A stretch of 64,000 nt of DNA from Rhodobacteraceae bacterium DSL-40 (lineage in GTDB: Bacteria; Pseudomonadota; Alphaproteobacteria; Rhodobacterales; Rhodobacteraceae), in contig QKPN01000010.1 of assembly GCA_003258405.1 (NCBI GenBank), positions 62,001 through 126,000 on the forward strand, written 5' to 3'. Positions within the stretch are counted from its first letter, which is position 1, and the number at the start of each line of letters is the position of its first letter. The notes beneath the pieces are model-generated. The model did no database searches and had not been told where the DNA came from. It was given only the letters and a program-made list of their open reading frames with translations. This document shows, piece by piece, positions 1 through 8,111 of the stretch. Both the position numbers and the translations under genes were made by a program.

Positions 1-813
1 ATGCCGCCCGCCGCCCTGCTCGTGCGGCTGCAGAATCGGATCGAGGCGGAGATCGGCGTGACCGTCTCCGTCGGCCTGTCGCACAACAAGTTTCTCGCCA
101 AGATCGCCTCGGACCTCGACAAGCCGCGCGGGTTTGCCGTGATCGGGCGGGCGGAAACCCGGGATTTTCTCGCGCGCCAACCCATCGGCGTGCTCTGGGG
201 CGTCGGATCAGCCACCCGGCGCGCCCTTGAGGCAGACGGAATCCGCACCATCGGCGACTTGCGGCTGCGCGAGCGCAAATACCTCATCGAGCGATTCGGC
301 GCGCTGGGCGATCGGCTGTGGCATCTTGGGTTCGGTGAGGATCACAGACGTGTGATGCCTGAGCACAAGCTGAAGTCGATTTCCAACGAAACAACCTTCT
401 TCGAGGATATTACGGACATCCCCAGCCTCGAATCACACCTCTGGCGATTGACGGAGAAGGTCGCGATGCGCGCCAAGGCCAAAGGCCTCGGCGGCCGGAC
501 GGTAGTGCTCAAACTCAAGCACAGCGACCACAGGCTGCTGACCCGGCGCCACTCCCTGGACGAACCCACGCAGATGGCCAACCGGATCTTTCCCGTTGCA
601 CAAAAACTATTGCTGCAGTGCAGCAATTTGAATTTCTCGTTTAGGTTGATAGGGTTGGGCCTAAGCAACCTGACCGCTGCCGATGATTCCGATCGCCTCT
701 CGGGCCTTATCGACCCGGACGACGCGCGGCTTTGCGCATCCGAAACGCTTGCAGATCAAATTCGCGCACGATTCGGTGACAAATCGATCATGTTCGGCCG
801 CTCCTTTCGCTAG
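1..813 (+). CDS. dinB: DNA polymerase IV (Y family), 5' end outside window
   Basis: This is the C-terminal two thirds of an error-prone translesion DNA polymerase that extends past damaged bases. The visible 270 residues hold the end of the palm (VSVGLSHNKFLAKIASDLDKP), the thumb with its helix-hairpin-helix region (WGVGSATRRALEADGIRTIGDL) and the little-finger domain (SISNETTFFED, LKLKHSDHRLLTRR). The first ATG of the window is in frame but cannot be the real start, because the catalytic N-terminus with the DxD metal ligands is missing; the gene runs in from outside. The beginning of the next transcript is about 100 bp downstream. Family assignment is secure; SOS control of this copy cannot be judged without its promoter. 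Confidence 0.95.
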   Translation: MPPAALLVRLQNRIEAEIGVTVSVGLSHNKFLAKIASDLDKPRGFAVIGRAETRDFLARQPIGVLWGVGSATRRALEADGIRTIGDLRLRERKYLIERFGALGDRLWHLGFGEDHRRVMPEHKLKSISNETTFFEDITDIPSLESHLWRLTEKVAMRAKAKGLGGRTVVLKLKHSDHRLLTRRHSLDEPTQMANRIFPVAQKLLLQCSNLNFSFRLIGLGLSNLTAADDSDRLSGLIDPDDARLCASETLADQIRARFGDKSIMFGRSFR

Positions 814-897
814 GCCGGAGGCGTCGCCACAAGTGCGCATAAATTCATCATTTTCATTCGGAATGCGAAAAAATATCCGCAAAATACCTTTGGTCGG

Positions 898-1012
898 TTG
901 ACTATGTTGCGGCGCGACATAATGTAGATCACGTGATGCGTTGCATCATACACGCCCTACGGGCGTTTCCTCCCTAAACTTGGGCCGTGCTTCGCGCACG
1001 GCCTCTTTTTTT
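898..1012 (+). ncRNA. candidate small RNA with anti-Shine-Dalgarno linker
   Basis: No protein gene fits between dinB and the next gene. A TTGACT (898-903) and a CATAAT/TAATGT element (918-925) look like a weak sigma-70 promoter. The putative transcript, starting near 930, would hold a short hairpin CGCCC-tac-GGGCG (about 952-965), a single-stranded linker with CCTCCC (about 969-974), and an intrinsic terminator. Anti-SD CU-rich linkers between hairpins are typical of alphaproteobacterial trans-acting sRNAs such as the CcsR/alpha-r15 groups. Promoter spacing is not ideal, so the start is uncertain, and the terminator could simply end dinB transcription. Confidence 0.4.
983..1012 (+). terminator. 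Rho-independent terminator
   Basis: A perfect 8-bp stem GGCCGTGC (983-990) / GCACGGCC (996-1003) with a 5-nt loop is followed by TC and seven T residues. It ends plus-strand transcription (dinB or the candidate sRNA) before the convergent minus-strand gene. Confidence 0.9.
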
Positions 1013-1041
1013 GGAGAATCGGAATCCTGCGCAGCCATCCC

Positions 1042-1902
1042 TTATTCGGCGGCGACGCGCAGCGGCCGGACACCGAGATTGGCCAGCCCCTCCACCGCCC
1101 TTCGCACCAGCGAAGCGACCTCAGCGAAGTCATTCCGCCGCTCGATGCGCTTTTCGTCCATGTAGAGCGAGCGATTGATCTCGATCTGGAGCGCATGGAC
1201 GCCCTGCCGCGGGCGACCATAGGTCTGCGTGATGTAGCCGCCCGCGAACGGCGCGTTGCGCGCGACGGAAAAGCCCGCCTCGCGGAATACATCCACCGCG
1301 CCCTCCATGACCCAGCGGTCGCAGGAGACGCCGAAACGGTCGCCCAGAATGATGTCGGGGCGGCGGCCCTGGACCTCGGGTGCGGAGGCAAGCGCGTCGC
1401 GCGGCATCGAATGGCAATCGAACAGCAGCGCGACACCGAAAAGTCTGCGGCTCTCCTGTATCAGCTCCTGCAGCCGGTCGTGATAGGGATACCAATTGGC
1501 CGCGAGCCGCCGGCGCGCCTCGAAGAGCGTAAGCTTGCCGGTCATGATTGGCCGCCCCTCGGCCACCACGCGCGGAATCACCCCGAGGCCGGCCGCGATC
1601 CGCGGGCTGACAAAGCGCCGCATCGTGCCGGAAATCAGCGCCGGATCGAGATCCTCGGGCGAGCGGTTCAGATCGACATAGGCCCGCGGGACACGTGCAG
1701 CCATCAGCGGCGCGCCGAAGCGCGGCGCGTCGCAGTAGAGCTCGTCGACAAAGGCATCCTCGGAGGAACGGATTTGCAGGGGGCCGAGCGCCGTGCGTGC
1801 AAGGAAATCTGCCGGATAATCCGCACCACTATGGGGCGAATCGAACACCGCACAGGTCCGCCGGGCCGCCGGCAGCGAGAGGGAATAGACCGCCGATTCC
1901 AT
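1042..1902 (-). CDS. N-formylglutamate amidohydrolase family protein
   Basis: A 286-residue member of the N-formylglutamate amidohydrolase (HutG-type deformylase) family, which hydrolyses N-formyl-L-glutamate to formate and glutamate at the end of one histidine degradation route. Family marks are DSPHSGADYP near the N-terminus, YVDLNRSPEDLD, the DCHSMP motif with likely metal ligands, GDRFG, and ALQIEINRSLYMDE near the C-terminus. The ATG at 1902 is preceded by GAGGACGCG, a better ribosome site than for the ATG at 1917. No other hut genes are adjacent, so the physiological substrate is an inference; some family members act on other N-formyl amino acids. Confidence 0.85.
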   Translation of the reverse strand: MESAVYSLSLPAARRTCAVFDSPHSGADYPADFLARTALGPLQIRSSEDAFVDELYCDAPRFGAPLMAARVPRAYVDLNRSPEDLDPALISGTMRRFVSPRIAAGLGVIPRVVAEGRPIMTGKLTLFEARRRLAANWYPYHDRLQELIQESRRLFGVALLFDCHSMPRDALASAPEVQGRRPDIILGDRFGVSCDRWVMEGAVDVFREAGFSVARNAPFAGGYITQTYGRPRQGVHALQIEINRSLYMDEKRIERRNDFAEVASLVRRAVEGLANLGVRPLRVAAE

Positions 1903-1962
1903 CGCGTCCTCACACATATGCCAACCTTCTTAATATGCGCACATGGTTTGTGGCAAAAGGAC

Positions 1963-1991
1963 TTGAACCCGGTGAAAGCTCCGCATATAGA
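1963..1991 (+). promoter_or_regulatory. promoter of tRNA-Val
   Basis: TTGAAC (1963-1968) and TATAGA (1986-1991) are 17 bp apart, a good sigma-70 arrangement that would start transcription near 1998, about 35 bp before the tRNA. rpmJ may be read from the same transcript. Confidence 0.55.
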
Positions 1992-2032
1992 CACGCGGAC
2001 AAACGCGGCAGGTGGTCATCACCGGTCACGTG

Positions 2033-2107
2033 GGGCGTATAGCTCAGCGGGAGAGCACTTCGTTGACATCGAAGGGGTCACTGGTTCAATCCCAGTTACG
2101 CCCACCA
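2033..2107 (+). tRNA. tRNA-Val (GAC)
   Basis: A full cloverleaf can be folded: acceptor stem GGGCGTA / TACGCCC, D-arm GCTC...GAGC, anticodon stem CTTCG / CGAAG with loop TTGACAT giving anticodon GAC (valine), T-stem ACTGG / CCAGT with loop TTCAATC, discriminator A, and an encoded CCA end. It sits between the amidohydrolase gene and rpmJ. No mobile element is inserted here. Confidence 0.97.
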
Positions 2108-2181
2108 TTTCCCCGGTAAGACGGGGTCCGCAATCAGGCGCAGGCACAGTCCGCGGCGCCGCGACATAGAGGAGAGAGGCC

Positions 2182-2307
2182 ATGAAGGTTCGCAATTCGC
2201 TTCGCTCCCTGAAGCAGCGCCACCGCGATTGCCGCGTCGTGCGCCGCAAGGGGCGGGTCTATGTGATCAACAAGACCCAGCGCAAGTTCAAAGCCCGCCA
2301 GGGCTGA
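2182..2307 (+). CDS. rpmJ: 50S ribosomal protein L36
   Basis: A 41-residue basic protein starting [17 protein letters not shown] and ending KFKARQG, the typical alphaproteobacterial L36. It binds 23S rRNA in the large ribosomal subunit. It contains only one cysteine, so it is the zinc-free (C-minus) form; the CxxC...C...H ribbon ligands of the classical form are absent. A strong GGAGAGAGG ribosome site lies just ahead of the ATG, and a terminator follows 34 bp after the stop. Confidence 0.96.
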   Translation: MKVRNSLRSLKQRHRDCRVVRRKGRVYVINKTQRKFKARQG

Positions 2308-2340
2308 TCGGTAGCCGGTTCACGCCGGATTGCCTGCCAG

Positions 2341-2370
2341 AGCCGCGCCCGTGCGCGGCTTTGTCGTTTT
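2341..2370 (+). terminator. Rho-independent terminator after rpmJ
   Basis: An 8-bp stem AGCCGCGC (2341-2348) / GCGCGGCT (2353-2360) with a CCGT loop is followed by TTGTCGTTTT. It lies between the convergent rpmJ and the BMP-protein gene and may help both. Confidence 0.85.
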
Positions 2371-2459
2371 CGGCCCCCGGTTCCGCGGCGCGTCACGCGC
2401 GATCCGCGGATGGGGAAAGGGCGGGGCCAATGCCCGCGCCCCAGGGGCGAATCAGCCGC

Positions 2460-3539
2460 CTATTGCGGGATGACGCCCTCGATTCCCTCGACATAGAAAT
2501 TCATGCCGAGCAGCGTTGCGTCATCGGCGACCTCACCCTCCTTGAGCCATGGCGAGCCGTCCTGCTTGTTGATCGGGCCGGTGAAGGGATGCAGCGTGCC
2601 GGCGGCCATGGCTTCCATCGCCGTCCGCGCCTCTTCCTGCACATCAGCCGGGATCTTGTCGGAGAGGTCGGCGAACTCCACCATGCCGGAGCCAATCCCG
2701 CCCCAAGTGTCGGTCGAGCTCCAGGTGCCGTCCATCACCTCCTGCACCCGCTGGATATAGTAGGGCGCCCAGTTGTCGATGATCGCGGTCAGCTGCGCAT
2801 CGGGGCCGAAGTTCGCCATGTTGGAGGCTTGGCCGAAGGCGAAGATCCCCTGCTCCTCGGCAATGGTCATCGCCGCGGTCGAGTCGGTGTGCTGCATCAG
2901 CACGTCGGCGCCCTGCTCGATGAGGGTCTTGGCCGCGTCCGCCTCGAGCGCCGGGTCGAACCAGGTGTTCGACCAGACGATGCGGAACTGCACATCCGGA
3001 TTGACCGATTTCGCCGCCAGATAGGCCGCGTTGATCCCACGGATCACCTCGGGAATCGGATAGGAGCCGATATAGCCGATCACGTTCGACTTGGTCATGC
3101 GACCCGCGATCAGGCCGATCACGTGGCGGCCTTCGTAAAAGCGCGAGGAGTAGGTCGCGAGATTGTCGGCGCGCTGGTAGCCGGTCGCATGCTCGAACTT
3201 CACGTCCGGGAACTGCTTCGCGACATTCACCACGGAGTTCATGTAGCCGAAGGAGGTCGCAAAGATGATATCATTGCCCGCCTGGGCCATCTGCCGCAGC
3301 ACCCGCTCGGCATCGGCACCTTCCGGCACGCTCTCGACATAGCTGGTCTCTACGGCCTCGCCGAAGGTCTCCTCGAGCGCCAGCCGACCTTGGTCGTGCT
3401 GATAGCTCCAGCCGAAATCGCCGATCGGTCCGACATAGATGAAGCCGACGCGCACCGGTTCCTCGTCCTGCGCCTGCGCCGCTGCTCCGAATCCAAGCAC
3501 CAGCGCGGCCGCCACCAGCGTGTTCCGCAAAATCGTCAC
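2460..3539 (-). CDS. BMP family ABC transporter substrate-binding protein
   Basis: Periplasmic binding protein of the BmpA/Med family (about 359 residues), which captures purine nucleosides or related bases for an ABC importer. A GTG start at 3539 is preferred: AAGGAG lies 8 nt upstream, and it gives a clean signal peptide ending AAAQAQ, whereas the longer reading adds an unlikely basic tail. Visible family features are VGFIYVGPIGDFGWSYQHDQG, the ATSFGYMN box, YSSRFYEGRHVIGLIAG and NTWFDPALEADAAKTLI. It is the last gene of the xdh-transporter operon, 58 bp after the permease gene. The purine ligand is inferred from the neighbouring xanthine dehydrogenase. Confidence 0.93.
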   Translation of the reverse strand: MTILRNTLVAAALVLGFGAAAQAQDEEPVRVGFIYVGPIGDFGWSYQHDQGRLALEETFGEAVETSYVESVPEGADAERVLRQMAQAGNDIIFATSFGYMNSVVNVAKQFPDVKFEHATGYQRADNLATYSSRFYEGRHVIGLIAGRMTKSNVIGYIGSYPIPEVIRGINAAYLAAKSVNPDVQFRIVWSNTWFDPALEADAAKTLIEQGADVLMQHTDSTAAMTIAEEQGIFAFGQASNMANFGPDAQLTAIIDNWAPYYIQRVQEVMDGTWSSTDTWGGIGSGMVEFADLSDKIPADVQEEARTAMEAMAAGTLHPFTGPINKQDGSPWLKEGEVADDATLLGMNFYVEGIEGVIPQ

Positions 3540-3597
3540 CAGATTCTCTCCTTGCTGCATGGCAGGACGAACCCCCGCCACCGAATTGCCCGGCCTC

Positions 3598-4557
3598 TCA
3601 GCCGGATTGCGTGAACGACCGGCCAAGACAGCCGGGCGCGTTCAGGGCCGCGCGGGTGCGGTCCGCCGAGATCACCACCAGCACGAGGATCGTGACGAGA
3701 TATGGCGTCATCGACAGGTACTGCGCCTGCATCGGGATCCCGAGCGACTGCAGCCACGACAGGAACCCCGAAGCCTGAAGATTAAGTTGAAGAATCGTTA
3801 CGCCACCGAAAAGCCAGGCGCCGAGCAGGATCCGCCACGGCTTCCAGGCGGCGAAAACGACGATGGCGAGCGCAATCCAGCCCGTACCCGCCGTCATGCC
3901 CTCCGTCCACTGCGGCACGCGCACGAGGCTGAGATAGGATCCGCCGACGCCCGCGCAGGCACCGCCAAAGGCGATCGCAGCAAGACGGATCTTCACCACC
4001 GGATAACCGAGCGAATGCGCCGCATCGTGGTTCTCGCCCACGGCGCGCAAGATGAGCCCCGTGCGCGTCCGATTGAGAAAGACCCAGACCAGTGCGATGA
4101 GCCCGACGCCGAGATAGAGCACGATGTCGTAACGGAAGAACATCCGGCCGAGCACCGGCAGATCCGAGAGCACCGGGATGTCGAGGCCGTGGAAGGGCGG
4201 CGGCTTGATACCGGTGAAGGGTTGGCCGATGAGCGCCGCGAGGCCCAGCCCGAAGAGCGTGAGCGCAAGCCCGGTCGCGACCTGGTTGGTGAGGAAATAC
4301 TGGGTCATCACTCCGAAGAGCAGCGCGAGCGCAGCGCCTCCCGCGGCCCCGGCGACAAAGCCCACCGCCGAGGAGCCGGCCGTGGTCGCCGCCGCGAAGC
4401 CGCAGACCGCACCGATGATCATCATTCCCTCGACGCCGAGGTTGAGCACGCCGGATTTCTCGACGACGAGCTCACCGATTGCCGCGAAAAGCAGCGGCGT
4501 TGCGGCAGAAACCAGCCCCACGAAGAGGGTGATCGGATCAATGGCCGAGAGATCCAT
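3598..4557 (-). CDS. ABC transporter permease (nucleoside/purine type), NupQ-like
   Basis: A 319-residue polytopic inner-membrane permease of the branched-chain amino acid/ribose/nucleoside permease family. Hydrophobic stretches are spread over its whole length, with the family's GELVVEKSGVLNLGVEGMM segment near residue 30 and LRAVGENHDAAHSLGY, the cytoplasmic coupling loop that contacts the ATPase, about two thirds along. Its ATG overlaps the stop of the preceding permease gene in TGATG, so the two are translationally coupled. It would form a heterodimeric pore with that protein. Substrate is inferred from the xdh genes in the same operon. Confidence 0.92.
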   Translation of the reverse strand: MDLSAIDPITLFVGLVSAATPLLFAAIGELVVEKSGVLNLGVEGMMIIGAVCGFAAATTAGSSAVGFVAGAAGGAALALLFGVMTQYFLTNQVATGLALTLFGLGLAALIGQPFTGIKPPPFHGLDIPVLSDLPVLGRMFFRYDIVLYLGVGLIALVWVFLNRTRTGLILRAVGENHDAAHSLGYPVVKIRLAAIAFGGACAGVGGSYLSLVRVPQWTEGMTAGTGWIALAIVVFAAWKPWRILLGAWLFGGVTILQLNLQASGFLSWLQSLGIPMQAQYLSMTPYLVTILVLVVISADRTRAALNAPGCLGRSFTQSG

Positions 4558-5624
4558 CAGACTACCCCCCGCCTGATCCGCGCGATGCGGTAGCGCGTGA
4601 GGAGATCCGCCGCGAGCAGGAAGAAGAGCAGCATGCCCTGAAACACCGAGATCGCCGCCTTGGGGATGCCAAGCGCAAACTGCGCGGTCTCGCCGCCGAT
4701 GTAGGTGAGCGCCATGACAAGCCCGGCGAGGAGGATGCCGATGGGGCTGAGCCGCCCGAGAAAGGCCACGATGATCGCCGTGAAGCCGTATCCGACGGGC
4801 AGGCTCGGCTGGAGCTGGCCGATCGGCCCTGCCACCTCGAAGATCCCTGCAAGCCCCGCAAGACTGCCCGAGAGCGCGAGACAGATGACCGTCAACCGGT
4901 TCGCGTTCACCCCCGAGAAGGCCGCGGCGCGCGGCGCCTGGCCGAGCAAGCGGACGTTGAAGCCGAACATATGGCGATGGAGCAGCACCTGCGCGAGGAC
5001 GACGGCGGCCAGGGCGACCAGCACGCCGACATGCACCCGGCTTCCCTCAAGGAGCACGGGCAGGCGCGCGCTGTCGTGAAACAGGCGGCTTTGCGGGAAA
5101 TTGAAGCCCTGGGGATCCTTGAGCGGCCCGGAGACCATGGCGGAGAGGAACAGGCCCGCGACATAGACGAGCATGAGACTCACAAGGATCTCATTCGCGT
5201 TGAAGCGGACCTTCAGTACCGCCGGGATCATCGCCCAGAGGCAGCCTCCGGCCATGCCCGCCAGCACCATGAGCGGCAGGAGCCATGCGCCCTCGACATT
5301 CCAGAAGGCCAGCGCCACCGCGCTGCCCGCAAGCCCTCCCATCACGTATTGCCCCTCGGCGCCGATGTTCCAGACCCCTGCCCGGAAGCCGAAGGAAAGG
5401 CCGAGGGCGATGAGCACGAGCGGGGTTGCCTTGATGAGCATCTCGCTCCGCGAATAGGGGTCGAGCAGCGGCGCGACGAAGATCATGTGGATCGCTTCGA
5501 ACGGGTTCTTGCCCAGCAGCGCAAAGAGGCAGCCACCCGCGACCATCGTGGCAATGACGGCGCCCACCGGCGTGATCGCCTCGACGAGGGGCGAAGCGCT
5601 GGTGCGCGGCTCAAGCCGAAGCAT
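4557..5624 (-). CDS. ABC transporter permease (nucleoside/purine type), NupP-like
   Basis: A 355-residue integral membrane permease, the partner of the next gene's product. The motif GFRAGVWNIGAEGQYVMGG marks the subfamily, and the coupling loop is VRLLGQAPRAAAFSGVN. The ATG at 5624 is chosen over the one at 5660 because GGAG stands about 8 nt upstream and the overlap with the ATPase gene (stop at 5611) is then only 14 bp. It works with the dual ATPase and the BMP-type binding protein of the same operon to import a purine-like substrate. Confidence 0.92.
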   Translation of the reverse strand: MLRLEPRTSASPLVEAITPVGAVIATMVAGGCLFALLGKNPFEAIHMIFVAPLLDPYSRSEMLIKATPLVLIALGLSFGFRAGVWNIGAEGQYVMGGLAGSAVALAFWNVEGAWLLPLMVLAGMAGGCLWAMIPAVLKVRFNANEILVSLMLVYVAGLFLSAMVSGPLKDPQGFNFPQSRLFHDSARLPVLLEGSRVHVGVLVALAAVVLAQVLLHRHMFGFNVRLLGQAPRAAAFSGVNANRLTVICLALSGSLAGLAGIFEVAGPIGQLQPSLPVGYGFTAIIVAFLGRLSPIGILLAGLVMALTYIGGETAQFALGIPKAAISVFQGMLLFFLLAADLLTRYRIARIRRGVV

Positions 5625-7140
5625 GGGAGAACTCCGCATCTGCGGCCCCGAAGGCGCCACCCATCATGCGCCCGATGGTCTCGATGTCGAGCCCGGTGGC
5701 AGGGCGCACCGGCGACATGCGCCCGTTGGCGAGCACCGCAAAAGTATCCGATATTTCCATCAGCTCATCCAGATCCTGGCTGATAACGATCACCCCCGCG
5801 CCACCGTCCGCGAGCGCCTGCAGCGCGCCACGGATCTGGGCAGCGGCATGGGCATCCACACCCCAGGTCGGTTGGTTGACCACGAGCACGCTCGGAGCCT
5901 GAAGCACCTCACGGCCGATGACGAATTTCTGCAGATTGCCACCCGAGAGCGCGCGGGCCAGCGTTTCGATGCCCGGCGTGCGCACGTCGAAATCCGCGAT
6001 GATGCGGCGAGCGAAGGCGCCGATGGCGCCGCTTCTGAGGAAACCGCCCTGGGTGAGCCCGGCCCGCCGGCGCCCCGTGAGCAAGGCGTTCTCGGCCAGG
6101 GTCATCGCGGGCGCCGCCGCATGGCCCAGCCGCTCCTCGGGCGCGGTGAGAAGGCCCGCTCCCCGCCGCACCTCCGGGCCGCGCCCGCCGATGGGCCGGC
6201 CCGCGAGCCGGATCATGCGAGGCTCCACCCGACGTTCGCCGGAAAGCGCCAGCAGGAACTCGTCCTGCCCGTTGCCGGCCACCCCGCCAATTCCGAGGAT
6301 TTCACCCGCCCGCAACCGGAAACCGATGCCATGGAGCGCAACGCCGAACTGGCCCGCCGCGGGCAGGCTCAGCCCCTCGAGTTCAAGGAGCACCTCGCCG
6401 GGGGAGAAGTCGCGCACGCTCGGCTGGGCCAGCTCCTGCCCGATCATCATGCCCGCCATGCTGCGTGCGGTTTCCTGCGCGGGAATGCAGGTCGCGACGA
6501 CCTTGCCGCCGCGCAGGATCGTCGCCCGGTCGCAGAGCTGGCGGATCTCGTCGAGCTTGTGGGAGATGTAGAGGATCGAGACCCCTTCCGCGCGAAGTTT
6601 CGTCAGGGTCGCGAAAAGCTGCTCCACTTCCTGCGGTGTCAGCACAGAGGTCGGCTCGTCCATGATGAGCAGCCGCGGCGATTGCAGCAGGCAGCGCACG
6701 ATCTCGACCCGCTGGCGGATGCCGACCGAAAGATCGCCGATCAGCCGATCGGGCTCGAGGGGCAACCCGTATTCCGCCGAGACCTCGCGGATCCGCTGCG
6801 CGAGCTCGCGGCGCGGCGGCGCATTTTCCATGCCGAGCTCGATGTTCTCGGCCACCGTCAGCGCCTCAAAGAGCGAGAAATGCTGGAAGACCATGGCGAC
6901 CCCGGCCGCCCGCGCCGCCACCGGCCCATGCGGAGCGTAGGCAACCCCGCCAAGATGCATGGCGCCAGCATCCGGACGGGCGAGGCCATAGATCATCTTC
7001 ACGAGCGTCGACTTGCCGGCGCCGTTTTCGCCGAGAAGCGCGTGGATCTCACCGATTTCGATGGAGAAGCTCACATCGTCATTGGCCTTCACGCCGGGAT
7101 AGGTCTTGGTGATCCCGTCGAGATCGAGCAGCACACTCAT
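5611..7140 (-). CDS. dual-domain ABC transporter ATP-binding protein (BMP/nucleoside system)
   Basis: A 509-residue protein with two nucleotide-binding domains in tandem that powers the importer encoded downstream. The first domain is complete: Walker A GENGAGKST, a signature-like LSVGIRQRVEI, and Walker B LLIMDEPT. The second domain is degenerate: GGVAGNGQDE replaces Walker A (no GKS/T) and VLVVNQPT replaces Walker B, while LSGGNLQK is kept. This asymmetry is normal for the ribose/nucleoside ATPases of this kind. ATGA overlap with xdhC (7137-7140) shows translational coupling between enzyme and transporter genes. Confidence 0.93.
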   Translation of the reverse strand: MSVLLDLDGITKTYPGVKANDDVSFSIEIGEIHALLGENGAGKSTLVKMIYGLARPDAGAMHLGGVAYAPHGPVAARAAGVAMVFQHFSLFEALTVAENIELGMENAPPRRELAQRIREVSAEYGLPLEPDRLIGDLSVGIRQRVEIVRCLLQSPRLLIMDEPTSVLTPQEVEQLFATLTKLRAEGVSILYISHKLDEIRQLCDRATILRGGKVVATCIPAQETARSMAGMMIGQELAQPSVRDFSPGEVLLELEGLSLPAAGQFGVALHGIGFRLRAGEILGIGGVAGNGQDEFLLALSGERRVEPRMIRLAGRPIGGRGPEVRRGAGLLTAPEERLGHAAAPAMTLAENALLTGRRRAGLTQGGFLRSGAIGAFARRIIADFDVRTPGIETLARALSGGNLQKFVIGREVLQAPSVLVVNQPTWGVDAHAAAQIRGALQALADGGAGVIVISQDLDELMEISDTFAVLANGRMSPVRPATGLDIETIGRMMGGAFGAADAEFSHASA

Positions 7141-8111
7141 GCGCTCAGCATCTCCTGTTCCGTTCCGGCCTCGGCCCGCCGTACGAGCTCCGCCACAACC
7201 CCGAGCGCAATGGCCGCGGGCCGCTTGCCGAGGCTGCGGTCGCCGATCGGGCAGGACAGCCGCGCCAGCGCCGCCTCCGGGTGCCCGAGCGCGGCGAGCC
7301 GCGAGAGAAACCGCGCCCGTTTCGAGGCCGAGCCGATCAGCCCGAGATGCCGGAACGGTCGCCCGAGCACCGTGTGGCAGATCTCCAGATCGAGCGCGTG
7401 CGAATAGGTAAGCACCAGATGCATCGCGTCATCAGTTGCATGGAGTGCGGCGCGCGCCGGATCGGCGGCGACCAGCATCGTGACATGCGCCGGGATTGCC
7501 TCGGGAAAGCGCGCGCGAGCAGTATCGACCCAGGTGACCGCAAGCGGCAGATCCTCCACCACCCGAACAATGGCGCGCCCGACATGCCCCGCGCCGTAGA
7601 GCCAGACCGGCTGCACCGGCTCGGCGAAGCGCTCGACCATCAGGCCGTCCGAAAGCCCTGACTGGCCCCCCTCGCCCGAACGCGCCGAACGGCGCTGGCG
7701 GCGCGCCCCAAGCACAGCCTCCGGGGCGGTGCCGGAGGCGACTGGCCGGGCAAAGACCGGCGTGGTTTCCTGTTCCAGCGCTGCCACCTCTTCCGGCCCG
7801 AAGCGCTCAAGCAGCAGCGTCACCGCCCCGCCGCAGCACTGCCCGAGCGCAGGGCCGAGCGGCATCTGCAGCAGCGCCCGTGCCCAGCGCTCCGGTGGCG
7901 CATCCAGCAGTGCTCGCGCATGACGCGCCGCCTCGAACTCCAGCGCGCCACCGCCGATCGTGCCTGATTGCCCCGCGCGCGAGACCAGCATCGCAGCCCC
8001 GGTTTCGCGCGGCGCCGAGCCGCGGAACGCGGCGACGACGATGCGAACAACAGCGCCTTGGCGCGCCACTGCCGCCGTGATCGCGCCGAGGTCGAAGCCC
8101 TCGCTCACCAT
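7137..8111 (-). CDS. xdhC: xanthine dehydrogenase accessory protein XdhC
   Basis: A 324-residue XdhC/CoxI-family factor that binds molybdenum cofactor and helps insert the sulfurated form into xanthine dehydrogenase; it is not part of the final enzyme. An N-terminal XdhC domain (RGSAPRETGAAMLV, GTIGGGALEFEAARHA, GQCCGGAVTL) is followed after a variable linker by a Rossmann-like C-terminal domain (WLYGAGHVGRAIVRVV, HLVLTYSHALDLEIC, GLIGSASKRARF). It overlaps xdhB by 7 bp and the ATPase gene by 4 bp. A second, diverged XdhC-family gene lies at 53315. Confidence 0.94.
   Translation of the reverse strand: MVSEGFDLGAITAAVARQGAVVRIVVAAFRGSAPRETGAAMLVSRAGQSGTIGGGALEFEAARHARALLDAPPERWARALLQMPLGPALGQCCGGAVTLLLERFGPEEVAALEQETTPVFARPVASGTAPEAVLGARRQRRSARSGEGGQSGLSDGLMVERFAEPVQPVWLYGAGHVGRAIVRVVEDLPLAVTWVDTARARFPEAIPAHVTMLVAADPARAALHATDDAMHLVLTYSHALDLEICHTVLGRPFRHLGLIGSASKRARFLSRLAALGHPEAALARLSCPIGDRSLGKRPAAIALGVVAELVRRAEAGTEQEMLSA

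Noticed and set aside
2229-3614. Plus-strand frame of 461 codons opposite the BMP-protein gene
   Set aside because: No family features and biased His/Arg/Gly content; the minus-strand gene has a signal peptide and known motifs.
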